Below are positions 54,721 through 63,931 of a DNA stretch of 64,000 nt, piece by piece. Under the pieces are notes generated by a model that was not told the origin of the DNA, made no database searches, and saw nothing but the letters and a program-made list of their open reading frames with translations. Made by a program: the position numbers and the translations under genes. Source of the stretch: Vibrio sp. JC009 (GTDB lineage: Bacteria > Pseudomonadota > Gammaproteobacteria > Enterobacterales > Vibrionaceae); NCBI RefSeq assembly GCF_029016485.1, contig NZ_CP092106.1, positions 1,054,001-1,118,000 on the forward strand. The letters run 5' to 3'. Every line of letters begins with the position of its first letter. Within the stretch, counting starts at the first letter, position 1.

Positions 54721-55171
54721 AGCCGAACAGACCGACAAAACCGGTGGAAGTACCGGCCAGATCTTTATGAGAACATTCAGCGGCAGCCATGCCTATCATC
54801 ATCTGCGGACCAAAGATAAAGAAGCCGATGGAGAACAGACAAGCTGAGAGCACATAAATGTTGTCCAGAGGGGTTAACCAGAGCGCGGCCACTGAGATAG
54901 AGATACCCATAGCGAATATCAGGTTCATAGGTGCCCGGTTGCCATGGAAGAATCTGTCCGAGCCCCAGCCCCCGAACAGTGAACCCAGAAAACCGCCCAC
55001 CTCAAACATGGATACGGCAGAGTTGGCGGCCAGCATGGCCGGCATGGTAAAGTTCAGGCTTTTACGGGCAAAGTAGAAGACGCCGTACCCTACATACATC
55101 ATAGCCATAAGCTGAAGCCGCCAGTGGCGGTAAACCTGATCAATCTCTCGTCTGTCGGTAAGTGGTTTCAC
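54721..55171 (-). pseudogene. uhpC: uhpC 5' fragment, array copy 5
   Basis: Same fragment and joint as the other array copies. Confidence 0.85.
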
Positions 55172-55432
55172 AGGGGTGCCTCGCTTAACGGCGTGTTATC
55201 GGATTTTACGGGCAGGTTAATAACAACTCTGGCTCCGCCTCTGCTTTCTATCTCTATCTCGCCGCCGAGGGCATTGATTCTTTCCTGTATCCGTTCTGAA
55301 ATACCTACACAAACCTGATCATGAGGTTTGAAGCTTTCTTACGCGTTCAACGATACTGGTTGCCCTTGCTGTCTTGCAGCAGGGACAGAGCCGTTATCTC
55401 CAGCGTCGTAAATTCCGGCTGAACGAGATAAT

Positions 55433-56754
55433 TGGACTCCCCCTCCCCAAGAGAAAAGGTTAAGATCTTAGTTGTCACACATAGTTCTTAGTTGGAGTCC
55501 ATAGTATGAAGAATACAATTGTTGGTGTTGATTTAGCAAATGATGTTATCCAGGTCTGTGTGGTCAGGAGTAACAAGGTGCTCTCCAATAAAGAGATGAC
55601 ACCGCAAGCCTTTAACGCCTGGCTTGCTAAGTCAAAACCAGTAACTGTCATATTTGAGGCATGTAGTAGTGCCAACTATTGGCAGCAAACTGCTCATTCT
55701 TTGGGCCACCATGCAAAGCAAATCAGCGCTAAATTAGTTGCTCAGGTTCGCCAAAATCAAAAAACGGATAAAAATGATGCGCTTGCCGTTGTGCAAGCCA
55801 GCCAGTTACCTGAAGTGAGGTTCATTTCAGGAAAAACGTTTAAGCAACAAGAGTTGCAATCGATAGTTCGTATGAAAGATTTGGCCACTAAGCACAAGGT
55901 CGCAATGGAGAATCAGCTTAGGGCACTATTGCGTGAATTTGGTATCCGTATCGCGAAAAAAGGCTCTATTCGAACAGTGATTGAATCAACGCTCGAAGAT
56001 GCTGAGAACGGGTTTTGCGATGAATTTAGAGCGTCATTAGATGCCGCTTGGCAAACTTACCAGCAACAGGTAGAAGTCATCATTCAGCATGAAAAGACAC
56101 TTGAGCAACTGGCTGCCCAGAACGAAGAGTGTCGAACCTTTATGGCAATAGAGGGTGTTGGACCGATGAATGCCGTCAATATGTACATGTTATTAGTGTG
56201 CGGTGAGATGGGGACATTCCGCACTGGCAGGGATGCTTCTGCTTGTGTTGGGCTTACCCCGATTCAACATACTACTGGCGGTAAGGTAAAACTCGGCAGC
56301 GTTGGGAAGTTTGTTAAAAACCATAGCATGAGGGCTACGTTAGTTAGTGGGGCTATGTCTGTGTGTAGCCAGGTATCCAGACGAGAGCCCCGAACGAAAA
56401 AAGAAGCTTGGCTAAAAGCGTTAATCGAACGTCGAGGAAAGCGTTGTGCTGCGGTTGCGTTAGCAAATAAGACGATTAGAACCGCCTTTGCATTAATTGC
56501 CAATGGAACCGAATACCGGGCTGAGCCTTTAACTGCTTAGCTTTTAAGAATCACCAATACAATTGCTGAGTTTAGATGAAAATCAGCGGTTTTAGTCAGT
56601 GTTACGGTCTGAGCTTATAGCTCGCGAACGAGAGATGACAAAGCCGTTCGCGTAAATATCAGTGAGCCAGGGTTAGCTACCCAAACAGAGCTCGAACATA
56701 AGCACGCATTAATTCTAAATAGATGCAAAGGTATTGTTGACACGGGGGAGTCCA
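55433..56754 (+). mobile_element. IS1111-group element, copy 5
   Basis: Identical to copy 1 at +8152. Confidence 0.88.
55506..56540 (+). CDS. IS110/IS1111-type transposase, copy 5
   Basis: 344 aa, identical to copy 1. Confidence 0.95.
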   Translation: MKNTIVGVDLANDVIQVCVVRSNKVLSNKEMTPQAFNAWLAKSKPVTVIFEACSSANYWQQTAHSLGHHAKQISAKLVAQVRQNQKTDKNDALAVVQASQLPEVRFISGKTFKQQELQSIVRMKDLATKHKVAMENQLRALLREFGIRIAKKGSIRTVIESTLEDAENGFCDEFRASLDAAWQTYQQQVEVIIQHEKTLEQLAAQNEECRTFMAIEGVGPMNAVNMYMLLVCGEMGTFRTGRDASACVGLTPIQHTTGGKVKLGSVGKFVKNHSMRATLVSGAMSVCSQVSRREPRTKKEAWLKALIERRGKRCAAVALANKTIRTAFALIANGTEYRAEPLTA

Positions 56755-56758
56755 CATA

Positions 56759-57209
56759 AGCCGAACAGACCGACAAAACCGGTGGAAGTACCGGCCAGAT
56801 CTTTATGAGAACATTCAGCGGCAGCCATGCCTATCATCATCTGCGGACCAAAGATAAAGAAGCCGATGGAGAACAGACAAGCTGAGAGCACATAAATGTT
56901 GTCCAGAGGGGTTAACCAGAGCGCGGCCACTGAGATAGAGATACCCATAGCGAATATCAGGTTCATAGGTGCCCGGTTGCCATGGAAGAATCTGTCCGAG
57001 CCCCAGCCCCCGAACAGTGAACCCAGAAAACCGCCCACCTCAAACATGGATACGGCAGAGTTGGCGGCCAGCATGGCCGGCATGGTAAAGTTCAGGCTTT
57101 TACGGGCAAAGTAGAAGACGCCGTACCCTACATACATCATAGCCATAAGCTGAAGCCGCCAGTGGCGGTAAACCTGATCAATCTCTCGTCTGTCGGTAAG
57201 TGGTTTCAC
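56759..57209 (-). pseudogene. uhpC: uhpC 5' fragment, array copy 6
   Basis: Same fragment and joint as the other array copies. Confidence 0.85.
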
Positions 57210-57470
57210 AGGGGTGCCTCGCTTAACGGCGTGTTATCGGATTTTACGGGCAGGTTAATAACAACTCTGGCTCCGCCTCTGCTTTCTATCTCTATCTCGC
57301 CGCCGAGGGCATTGATTCTTTCCTGTATCCGTTCTGAAATACCTACACAAACCTGATCATGAGGTTTGAAGCTTTCTTACGCGTTCAACGATACTGGTTG
57401 CCCTTGCTGTCTTGCAGCAGGGACAGAGCCGTTATCTCCAGCGTCGTAAATTCCGGCTGAACGAGATAAT

Positions 57471-58792
57471 TGGACTCCCCCTCCCCAAGAGAAAAGGTTA
57501 AGATCTTAGTTGTCACACATAGTTCTTAGTTGGAGTCCATAGTATGAAGAATACAATTGTTGGTGTTGATTTAGCAAATGATGTTATCCAGGTCTGTGTG
57601 GTCAGGAGTAACAAGGTGCTCTCCAATAAAGAGATGACACCGCAAGCCTTTAACGCCTGGCTTGCTAAGTCAAAACCAGTAACTGTCATATTTGAGGCAT
57701 GTAGTAGTGCCAACTATTGGCAGCAAACTGCTCATTCTTTGGGCCACCATGCAAAGCAAATCAGCGCTAAATTAGTTGCTCAGGTTCGCCAAAATCAAAA
57801 AACGGATAAAAATGATGCGCTTGCCGTTGTGCAAGCCAGCCAGTTACCTGAAGTGAGGTTCATTTCAGGAAAAACGTTTAAGCAACAAGAGTTGCAATCG
57901 ATAGTTCGTATGAAAGATTTGGCCACTAAGCACAAGGTCGCAATGGAGAATCAGCTTAGGGCACTATTGCGTGAATTTGGTATCCGTATCGCGAAAAAAG
58001 GCTCTATTCGAACAGTGATTGAATCAACGCTCGAAGATGCTGAGAACGGGTTTTGCGATGAATTTAGAGCGTCATTAGATGCCGCTTGGCAAACTTACCA
58101 GCAACAGGTAGAAGTCATCATTCAGCATGAAAAGACACTTGAGCAACTGGCTGCCCAGAACGAAGAGTGTCGAACCTTTATGGCAATAGAGGGTGTTGGA
58201 CCGATGAATGCCGTCAATATGTACATGTTATTAGTGTGCGGTGAGATGGGGACATTCCGCACTGGCAGGGATGCTTCTGCTTGTGTTGGGCTTACCCCGA
58301 TTCAACATACTACTGGCGGTAAGGTAAAACTCGGCAGCGTTGGGAAGTTTGTTAAAAACCATAGCATGAGGGCTACGTTAGTTAGTGGGGCTATGTCTGT
58401 GTGTAGCCAGGTATCCAGACGAGAGCCCCGAACGAAAAAAGAAGCTTGGCTAAAAGCGTTAATCGAACGTCGAGGAAAGCGTTGTGCTGCGGTTGCGTTA
58501 GCAAATAAGACGATTAGAACCGCCTTTGCATTAATTGCCAATGGAACCGAATACCGGGCTGAGCCTTTAACTGCTTAGCTTTTAAGAATCACCAATACAA
58601 TTGCTGAGTTTAGATGAAAATCAGCGGTTTTAGTCAGTGTTACGGTCTGAGCTTATAGCTCGCGAACGAGAGATGACAAAGCCGTTCGCGTAAATATCAG
58701 TGAGCCAGGGTTAGCTACCCAAACAGAGCTCGAACATAAGCACGCATTAATTCTAAATAGATGCAAAGGTATTGTTGACACGGGGGAGTCCA
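57471..58792 (+). mobile_element. IS1111-group element, copy 6
   Basis: Identical to copy 1 at +10190. Confidence 0.88.
57544..58578 (+). CDS. IS110/IS1111-type transposase, copy 6
   Basis: 344 aa, identical to copy 1. Confidence 0.95.
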   Translation: MKNTIVGVDLANDVIQVCVVRSNKVLSNKEMTPQAFNAWLAKSKPVTVIFEACSSANYWQQTAHSLGHHAKQISAKLVAQVRQNQKTDKNDALAVVQASQLPEVRFISGKTFKQQELQSIVRMKDLATKHKVAMENQLRALLREFGIRIAKKGSIRTVIESTLEDAENGFCDEFRASLDAAWQTYQQQVEVIIQHEKTLEQLAAQNEECRTFMAIEGVGPMNAVNMYMLLVCGEMGTFRTGRDASACVGLTPIQHTTGGKVKLGSVGKFVKNHSMRATLVSGAMSVCSQVSRREPRTKKEAWLKALIERRGKRCAAVALANKTIRTAFALIANGTEYRAEPLTA

Positions 58793-58796
58793 CATA

Positions 58797-59247
58797 AGCC
58801 GAACAGACCGACAAAACCGGTGGAAGTACCGGCCAGATCTTTATGAGAACATTCAGCGGCAGCCATGCCTATCATCATCTGCGGACCAAAGATAAAGAAG
58901 CCGATGGAGAACAGACAAGCTGAGAGCACATAAATGTTGTCCAGAGGGGTTAACCAGAGCGCGGCCACTGAGATAGAGATACCCATAGCGAATATCAGGT
59001 TCATAGGTGCCCGGTTGCCATGGAAGAATCTGTCCGAGCCCCAGCCCCCGAACAGTGAACCCAGAAAACCGCCCACCTCAAACATGGATACGGCAGAGTT
59101 GGCGGCCAGCATGGCCGGCATGGTAAAGTTCAGGCTTTTACGGGCAAAGTAGAAGACGCCGTACCCTACATACATCATAGCCATAAGCTGAAGCCGCCAG
59201 TGGCGGTAAACCTGATCAATCTCTCGTCTGTCGGTAAGTGGTTTCAC
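58797..59247 (-). pseudogene. uhpC: uhpC 5' fragment, array copy 7
   Basis: Same fragment and joint as the other array copies; the last one before the tnpB body. Confidence 0.85.
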
Positions 59248-59508
59248 AGGGGTGCCTCGCTTAACGGCGTGTTATCGGATTTTACGGGCAGGTTAATAAC
59301 AACTCTGGCTCCGCCTCTGCTTTCTATCTCTATCTCGCCGCCGAGGGCATTGATTCTTTCCTGTATCCGTTCTGAAATACCTACACAAACCTGATCATGA
59401 GGTTTGAAGCTTTCTTACGCGTTCAACGATACTGGTTGCCCTTGCTGTCTTGCAGCAGGGACAGAGCCGTTATCTCCAGCGTCGTAAATTCCGGCTGAAC
59501 GAGATAAT

Positions 59509-60830
59509 TGGACTCCCCCTCCCCAAGAGAAAAGGTTAAGATCTTAGTTGTCACACATAGTTCTTAGTTGGAGTCCATAGTATGAAGAATACAATTGTTG
59601 GTGTTGATTTAGCAAATGATGTTATCCAGGTCTGTGTGGTCAGGAGTAACAAGGTGCTCTCCAATAAAGAGATGACACCGCAAGCCTTTAACGCCTGGCT
59701 TGCTAAGTCAAAACCAGTAACTGTCATATTTGAGGCATGTAGTAGTGCCAACTATTGGCAGCAAACTGCTCATTCTTTGGGCCACCATGCAAAGCAAATC
59801 AGCGCTAAATTAGTTGCTCAGGTTCGCCAAAATCAAAAAACGGATAAAAATGATGCGCTTGCCGTTGTGCAAGCCAGCCAGTTACCTGAAGTGAGGTTCA
59901 TTTCAGGAAAAACGTTTAAGCAACAAGAGTTGCAATCGATAGTTCGTATGAAAGATTTGGCCACTAAGCACAAGGTCGCAATGGAGAATCAGCTTAGGGC
60001 ACTATTGCGTGAATTTGGTATCCGTATCGCGAAAAAAGGCTCTATTCGAACAGTGATTGAATCAACGCTCGAAGATGCTGAGAACGGGTTTTGCGATGAA
60101 TTTAGAGCGTCATTAGATGCCGCTTGGCAAACTTACCAGCAACAGGTAGAAGTCATCATTCAGCATGAAAAGACACTTGAGCAACTGGCTGCCCAGAACG
60201 AAGAGTGTCGAACCTTTATGGCAATAGAGGGTGTTGGACCGATGAATGCCGTCAATATGTACATGTTATTAGTGTGCGGTGAGATGGGGACATTCCGCAC
60301 TGGCAGGGATGCTTCTGCTTGTGTTGGGCTTACCCCGATTCAACATACTACTGGCGGTAAGGTAAAACTCGGCAGCGTTGGGAAGTTTGTTAAAAACCAT
60401 AGCATGAGGGCTACGTTAGTTAGTGGGGCTATGTCTGTGTGTAGCCAGGTATCCAGACGAGAGCCCCGAACGAAAAAAGAAGCTTGGCTAAAAGCGTTAA
60501 TCGAACGTCGAGGAAAGCGTTGTGCTGCGGTTGCGTTAGCAAATAAGACGATTAGAACCGCCTTTGCATTAATTGCCAATGGAACCGAATACCGGGCTGA
60601 GCCTTTAACTGCTTAGCTTTTAAGAATCACCAATACAATTGCTGAGTTTAGATGAAAATCAGCGGTTTTAGTCAGTGTTACGGTCTGAGCTTATAGCTCG
60701 CGAACGAGAGATGACAAAGCCGTTCGCGTAAATATCAGTGAGCCAGGGTTAGCTACCCAAACAGAGCTCGAACATAAGCACGCATTAATTCTAAATAGAT
60801 GCAAAGGTATTGTTGACACGGGGGAGTCCA
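59509..60830 (+). mobile_element. IS1111-group element, copy 7
   Basis: Identical to copy 1 at +12228. Its right flank is the tnpB body (CATAAGCCGTATAC), which is the original insertion flank. Confidence 0.88.
59582..60616 (+). CDS. IS110/IS1111-type transposase, copy 7
   Basis: 344 aa, identical to copy 1. Confidence 0.95.
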   Translation: MKNTIVGVDLANDVIQVCVVRSNKVLSNKEMTPQAFNAWLAKSKPVTVIFEACSSANYWQQTAHSLGHHAKQISAKLVAQVRQNQKTDKNDALAVVQASQLPEVRFISGKTFKQQELQSIVRMKDLATKHKVAMENQLRALLREFGIRIAKKGSIRTVIESTLEDAENGFCDEFRASLDAAWQTYQQQVEVIIQHEKTLEQLAAQNEECRTFMAIEGVGPMNAVNMYMLLVCGEMGTFRTGRDASACVGLTPIQHTTGGKVKLGSVGKFVKNHSMRATLVSGAMSVCSQVSRREPRTKKEAWLKALIERRGKRCAAVALANKTIRTAFALIANGTEYRAEPLTA

Positions 60831-60831
60831 C

Positions 60832-61950
60832 ATAAGCCGTATACGATTCTAAATTGATGGCGGCGTTATGGTCCCGGCAAACCTCAAGACCACATTCGCA
60901 CCGGTAAGTCCGGTCACTTAATGTCAGGTTCGGATTGTGCCTGCCACAGGACGAACATCGCTTACTGGAAGGATACCATCTGTCTGCCACGTTTAACCTG
61001 ACCATAAAGTTCTGACATTTGTATTCAAGCTGCCTTCTAAACTCATAGAAGCCGACATCTGCAATATGTCTGGCTAACCTGCCATTGCTCATCATACCTT
61101 TGACGTTTAAGTCCTCAATGGTGATGTCACTGAAGTTTTTCACCAGATAGCAGGTGAGCTGATGGAGCGTATTGCTACGAATATCAGCAATGCGTTTATG
61201 AAGCCGGGCGATTTTCATCCTGAGTTTCTTATATCCGTTTGAGCCTTTTACTTTTTTAGCCAGCCGTCTCTGATAACGAGCCAACTTGCGAAGACTCTGT
61301 TGCAGCGGTTTGGGTGAAAACCAGTAACGGAACTCTCCGCGACTTAAGGTAGCCAGCGCTTTAATTCCTAAATCTACTCCGACACCTGCTTGGCTTTTAC
61401 AGGGGAGCATTGAGACTTCGACATTAATAGAGAAGGAAACGTACCATTTGTCTGCTCTGCGGGATATCGTCATTGAGTTAATATGTCCGCCGTATTTAAT
61501 TTGCTCGGCCATACGCACCCAGCCTAAATTGGGCACTTTGACAAACCGGCCCTGCACTTTTACCTGGTCTCCTCCTACATAAAAGGCATCACGGCATCTG
61601 CCTTTCTTCTTAAACTTAGGGCGGTTACGGTTTCCTTTGAAATACTCAGACCACGCCCGGCCCAAGTGGATAAATGGTTGCTGGGAGGCGTACTTAGTGA
61701 CCTCATAAACCCAGGGATAGTCGGATTTCTTGATGGCATTGAATTCCTTCTTCAGACTCATGCCATTCGGTTTTTTATCCCGTTTACCTTCCTTAACCTG
61801 CTGATATTGCTCATTCCAGTTCGCCAGAGCCCAGTTCCACACAAAACGAGCTGTGCCTGACGCCTTCGCCATGTAAGTCGCCTGTCGGTTATTGGTGAAC
61901 AGCTGAGTTTTGATAGAAATCTGCATGCCGGAACTATACTGGTCAGGCAT
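60832..61950 (-). pseudogene. tnpB: TnpB (IS607-type RNA-guided nuclease), body lacking its last 26 residues
   Basis: About 373 of ~399 codons are present. RuvC residues are all visible: Asp in VGVDLGIKALATL, Glu in ITIEDLNVKGM and Asp in CRDHNAAINLE. A four-Cys zinc ribbon (CSSCGRHNP...YRCECG) is also present. The frame runs past the IS joint at 60831 to a stop at 60691, adding a foreign 46-residue tail. The nuclease core may still fold. The guide RNA of TnpB is made from the gene 3' end, which here lies 13.6 kb away. The start at 61950 is 6 bp after the tnpA stop; an ATG at 61926 is an alternative. Confidence 0.85.
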
Positions 61951-61956
61951 ACAGCA

Positions 61957-62395
61957 TTAAACCGCTTTGGCCTTTTTATTCGAGTGAGATCGCTTACCGT
62001 AAAGTCTTGCGGAGAACACCGTCATCAGTGTAATGACATCCCGGCATAACTCCTGCTCAAAAGAAATTTCTTTCTCTTCCTTATGGATAATCACTTTTGT
62101 TCCAGACCATTGACACAATTGAAAGATAAGCTCGTGGCCAAAACGCAGCAAACGATCCTTATGTGATAAATGCAGTTCAGACACCGGCTTTGCCAACAGC
62201 ATAGCAACTGACATGAGCATAACCCACTTTGAGCTTATCCTGTTGATGCAAATGATAGCGACAATGGTTACCGACTGTTCGGCAATCCGATTTGAGCTGG
62301 TCGGCTCTGTCCCATCGACGCATGGTTGGCACGGAAACACCATAGTAGTGGGCTGCTTCACTGATACTGACTAAGCTGAGGTCGATTATTTTCAT
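61957..62395 (-). pseudogene. tnpA: IS607-type serine recombinase TnpA, internally deleted and frameshifted
   Basis: The first frame (62395 to 62177) gives a MerR-like HTH (SISEAAHYYGVSVPTMRRWDR) and the start of the resolvase domain (KVGYAHVSC, where YARVSS is usual). The second frame (to 61957) gives the resolvase end (LSHKDRLLRFGHELIFQLCQWSG, ITLMTVFSARLYGKRS). About 60 residues of the catalytic domain are missing and the frame changes near 62200. It is not expected to be active. Confidence 0.8.
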
Positions 62396-62427
62396 AGGAA
62401 TTACCTCCTATGATCAGGTTTAATCAA

Positions 62428-62931
62428 TTATTCGGAAACTAGCAAAAGCCCCTGAATAAGGTGCTCAAAGATCTGTTTCTCCCGCTTGGTAAGCTCATCA
62501 AGAGCAGCAGCGGAAGTGGAGGCGTTACTTAAGTTAATCAGTGCATCGGCACAAAGGTAACGATCACCCGAAGCCACAGTGCGTATTGCCGTTACCAGCT
62601 CACCGGGCCCGCAGCGTTTTGAAAGGTAACCTGAAGCGCCGGCATCAATCGCTTTGCTAACAAAGGAGGCCGAGTCGTAGATACTCAGGATAATGGCTTT
62701 AAGATCGGGCTTGTGTTTACGCAGGCGTTCAAGCAGTGAAAGGCCGCTTTCGTCAGGCATGGAGATATCAATCACGGCCACATCTAAAGTGCCGGAACGG
62801 GCAAGGGTATCAAAGGCATCTTTAGCCGAGCTGAACTCGCCTTCTACCTGAATATCGTCTTCAACTCTCAATAGCTGGGCAAAGCCAGAGCGCACCATAA
62901 CGTGATCGTCAACTAATGCAACAGAAATCAT
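62428..62931 (-). pseudogene. uhpA: UhpA-type response regulator truncated before its DNA-binding helix
   Basis: The receiver domain is complete from the ATG at 62931 (MISVALVDDHVMVRSGFAQLL). It has the phospho-acceptor D55 (VAVIDISMPDESG) and Lys in GYLSKRC. The LuxR-type HTH begins (LTKREKQIFEHLIQG), but after about residue 160 the frame enters the IS607-type left end and stops. The recognition helix is lost, so it cannot bind promoters. The open frame upstream to 63000 is non-conserved. Confidence 0.88.
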
Positions 62932-63151
62932 AATTATCCGGATATTATTATTGATTTTATATTTCGGGCTTATGATTGCACTTTGTTCGGAGTGAAGCAA
63001 AGGAAGAAGATTAAGGTGTGATAGCTGTCTTAGACCACTTTGGAACAGAGCAGAAACTTGTGATTGAATGCTGAATTAGCCGGGAATTTGCACAAATAAG
63101 CTAAATTATCGTCAGTCAGGCACAAAAGGGCACTTTTTCGTGAATTTAACC

Positions 63152-63180
63152 TTGACCAAAGCCCTAAGAATCATTAAATT
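63152..63180 (+). promoter_or_regulatory. Promoter of the tRNA-Ser gene
   Basis: -35 TTGACC and -10 TAAATT with a 17-bp spacer are followed by a GC-rich AGCGCC discriminator typical of stable-RNA promoters. It is ~43 bp before the tRNA. Confidence 0.7.
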
Positions 63181-63222
63181 AGCGCCTCGTTGCCCACGGC
63201 GGTAACGCAAAATTCAAAATAC

Positions 63223-63310
63223 GGTGAGTTGTCCGAGTGGCTGAAGGAGCACGCCTGGAAAGTGTGTATACGGCAACGTATCGAGAGTTCGAATCTCTCA
63301 CTCACCGCCA
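63223..63310 (+). tRNA. tRNA-Ser (GGA anticodon)
   Basis: An 88-base tRNA with encoded CCA. The acceptor stem is GGTGAGT/ACTCACC with G discriminator. The anticodon GGA is at 63257-63259 in a CTGGAAA loop closed by CACGC/GTGTG. It has a long variable arm as expected for tRNA-Ser, and GTTCGAATC in the T arm. Confidence 0.97.
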
Positions 63311-63317
63311 AATTCTT

Positions 63318-63344
63318 AAAGGTCTGATTTATCAGGCCTTTTTT
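63318..63344 (+). terminator. Intrinsic terminator after tRNA-Ser
   Basis: AAAGGTCTGAT and ATCAGGCCTTTTTT pair around a TT loop and end in a T run. Confidence 0.85.
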
Positions 63345-63407
63345 CTTGCCTAAAATTCAGTAATGTTCGGTAGTCGAAATGACGGTCCAATCATACTGTT
63401 CGTAAAG

Positions 63408-63481
63408 TGACACCACTTAAATTGGGAAATGGCACCGCTTAAAATGGGAAATTTTTAAACTTTCCAAATAGGCGGTGTGAG
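63408..63481. repeat. Orphan IS21-like terminal repeats
   Basis: Two adjacent 22-bp direct repeats (63408-63429 and 63430-63451) agree at 19 of 22 positions; the core is CACC(A/G)CTTAAA and TGGGAAA. A weaker inverted version follows (TTTCCAAATAGGCGGTGTGA, ~63462-63481). Multiple TGGCACC...TGGGAAA repeats are typical of IS21-family ends. No istA/istB lies between, so this is a relic. Confidence 0.55.
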
Positions 63482-63528
63482 ATTTAAACAGGGCTTAAAC
63501 AGGTGTGAAGTTGTTAGTGATTACAATT

Positions 63529-63604
63529 ACAACTCAAAAGTTGTAATTTAATGGGTGTACAACTAAGATGTTGTTTATGGTGCTTTGTACAACTTTTAGG
63601 TTGT
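63529..63604. promoter_or_regulatory. Three ACAAC-N6-GTTGT operators upstream of hipB
   Basis: Palindromes lie at 63529-63544, 63559-63574 and 63589-63604, exactly 30 bp apart, the last ending 12 bp before the hipB ATG. HipB-type antitoxins repress their own operon from several operators, so these are the likely binding sites. Confidence 0.75.
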
Positions 63605-63616
63605 TTGGTGTGAGTG

Positions 63617-63931
63617 ATGAAAAGTATTGAAGAAATTGCAGTGAAGTTAACCGAGCAGCGTAAAAAACTGGGCATTGAGCAAAAAGACATGTATATGCGG
63701 ATCGGCATGAAGCAGCAACAGTATCAGCGTGTTGAGGCAGGTAGCGATGTAAAACTGTCAACCTTACTTAGAGTTCTTGAAGGGCTGGATTTAGAGCTTT
63801 CGATTGTTCCTAAGGGTAGAAAAGCACCATCTATCCCTGTCGATAAAGCGCCAGTTAGCCAAAGTGAAGAGGCCCTGCGAGATGACACTGATGACCTTGG
63901 TTTTTGGTTTGGCTCAGAGGATGAGTTATGA
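63617..63931 (+). CDS. hipB: HipB-like antitoxin (XRE family)
   Basis: A 104-aa protein with an XRE HTH at ~5-65 (IAVKLTEQRKKLGIEQKDMYMRIGMKQQQYQRVEAG, KLSTLLRVLEGLDLELSIVPKG). A flexible acidic tail ending DDLGFWFGSEDEL is of the type that contacts HipA. The ATG at 63617 is preferred; a GTG lies one codon upstream. It overlaps the next gene by ATGA. Confidence 0.82.
   Translation: MKSIEEIAVKLTEQRKKLGIEQKDMYMRIGMKQQQYQRVEAGSDVKLSTLLRVLEGLDLELSIVPKGRKAPSIPVDKAPVSQSEEALRDDTDDLGFWFGSEDEL

Larger units (their letters stand above)
46569..60834. repeat. Seven-copy head-to-tail tandem array of a 2038-bp unit
   Basis: Units start at 46569, 48607, 50645, 52683, 54721, 56759 and 58797 (period 2038, total 14,266 bp). 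They look base-identical and their translations are identical. Each unit holds a 5' piece of uhpC (minus), the uhpB fragment, the hairpin end and tnpB tail of an IS607-type element, and a complete IS110/IS1111-type element. Unit joints read CATA|AGCCGAACAG; the last joint reads CATA|AGCCGTATAC and enters the tnpB body. The shared AGCCG marks the duplication breakpoint. Confidence 0.97.
47158..62424 (-). mobile_element. IS607-type element (tnpA-tnpB), interrupted by the IS1111-type array
   Basis: The ends are inferred from inverted 12-mers: AAACCTGATCAT at 47159 (read on +) and its complement ATGATCAGGTTT at 62413-62424. The right end also forms a perfect hairpin CAAACCT-N7-AGGTTTG (47158-47178). 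Inside are tnpA (broken), the tnpB body (60832-61950) and the tnpB tail (47195-47278). Flanks are uhpA' on one side and uhpB' on the other, so the uhpA 3' end and most of uhpB were lost. Without the array the element would be about 1.7 kb. Confidence 0.7.

Noticed and set aside
46569..60834. CRISPR-like or phage-type repeat array
   Set aside because: The unit is 2038 bp with a full transposase gene and no short spacers, and every unit is the same. It is a tandem duplication, not CRISPR.
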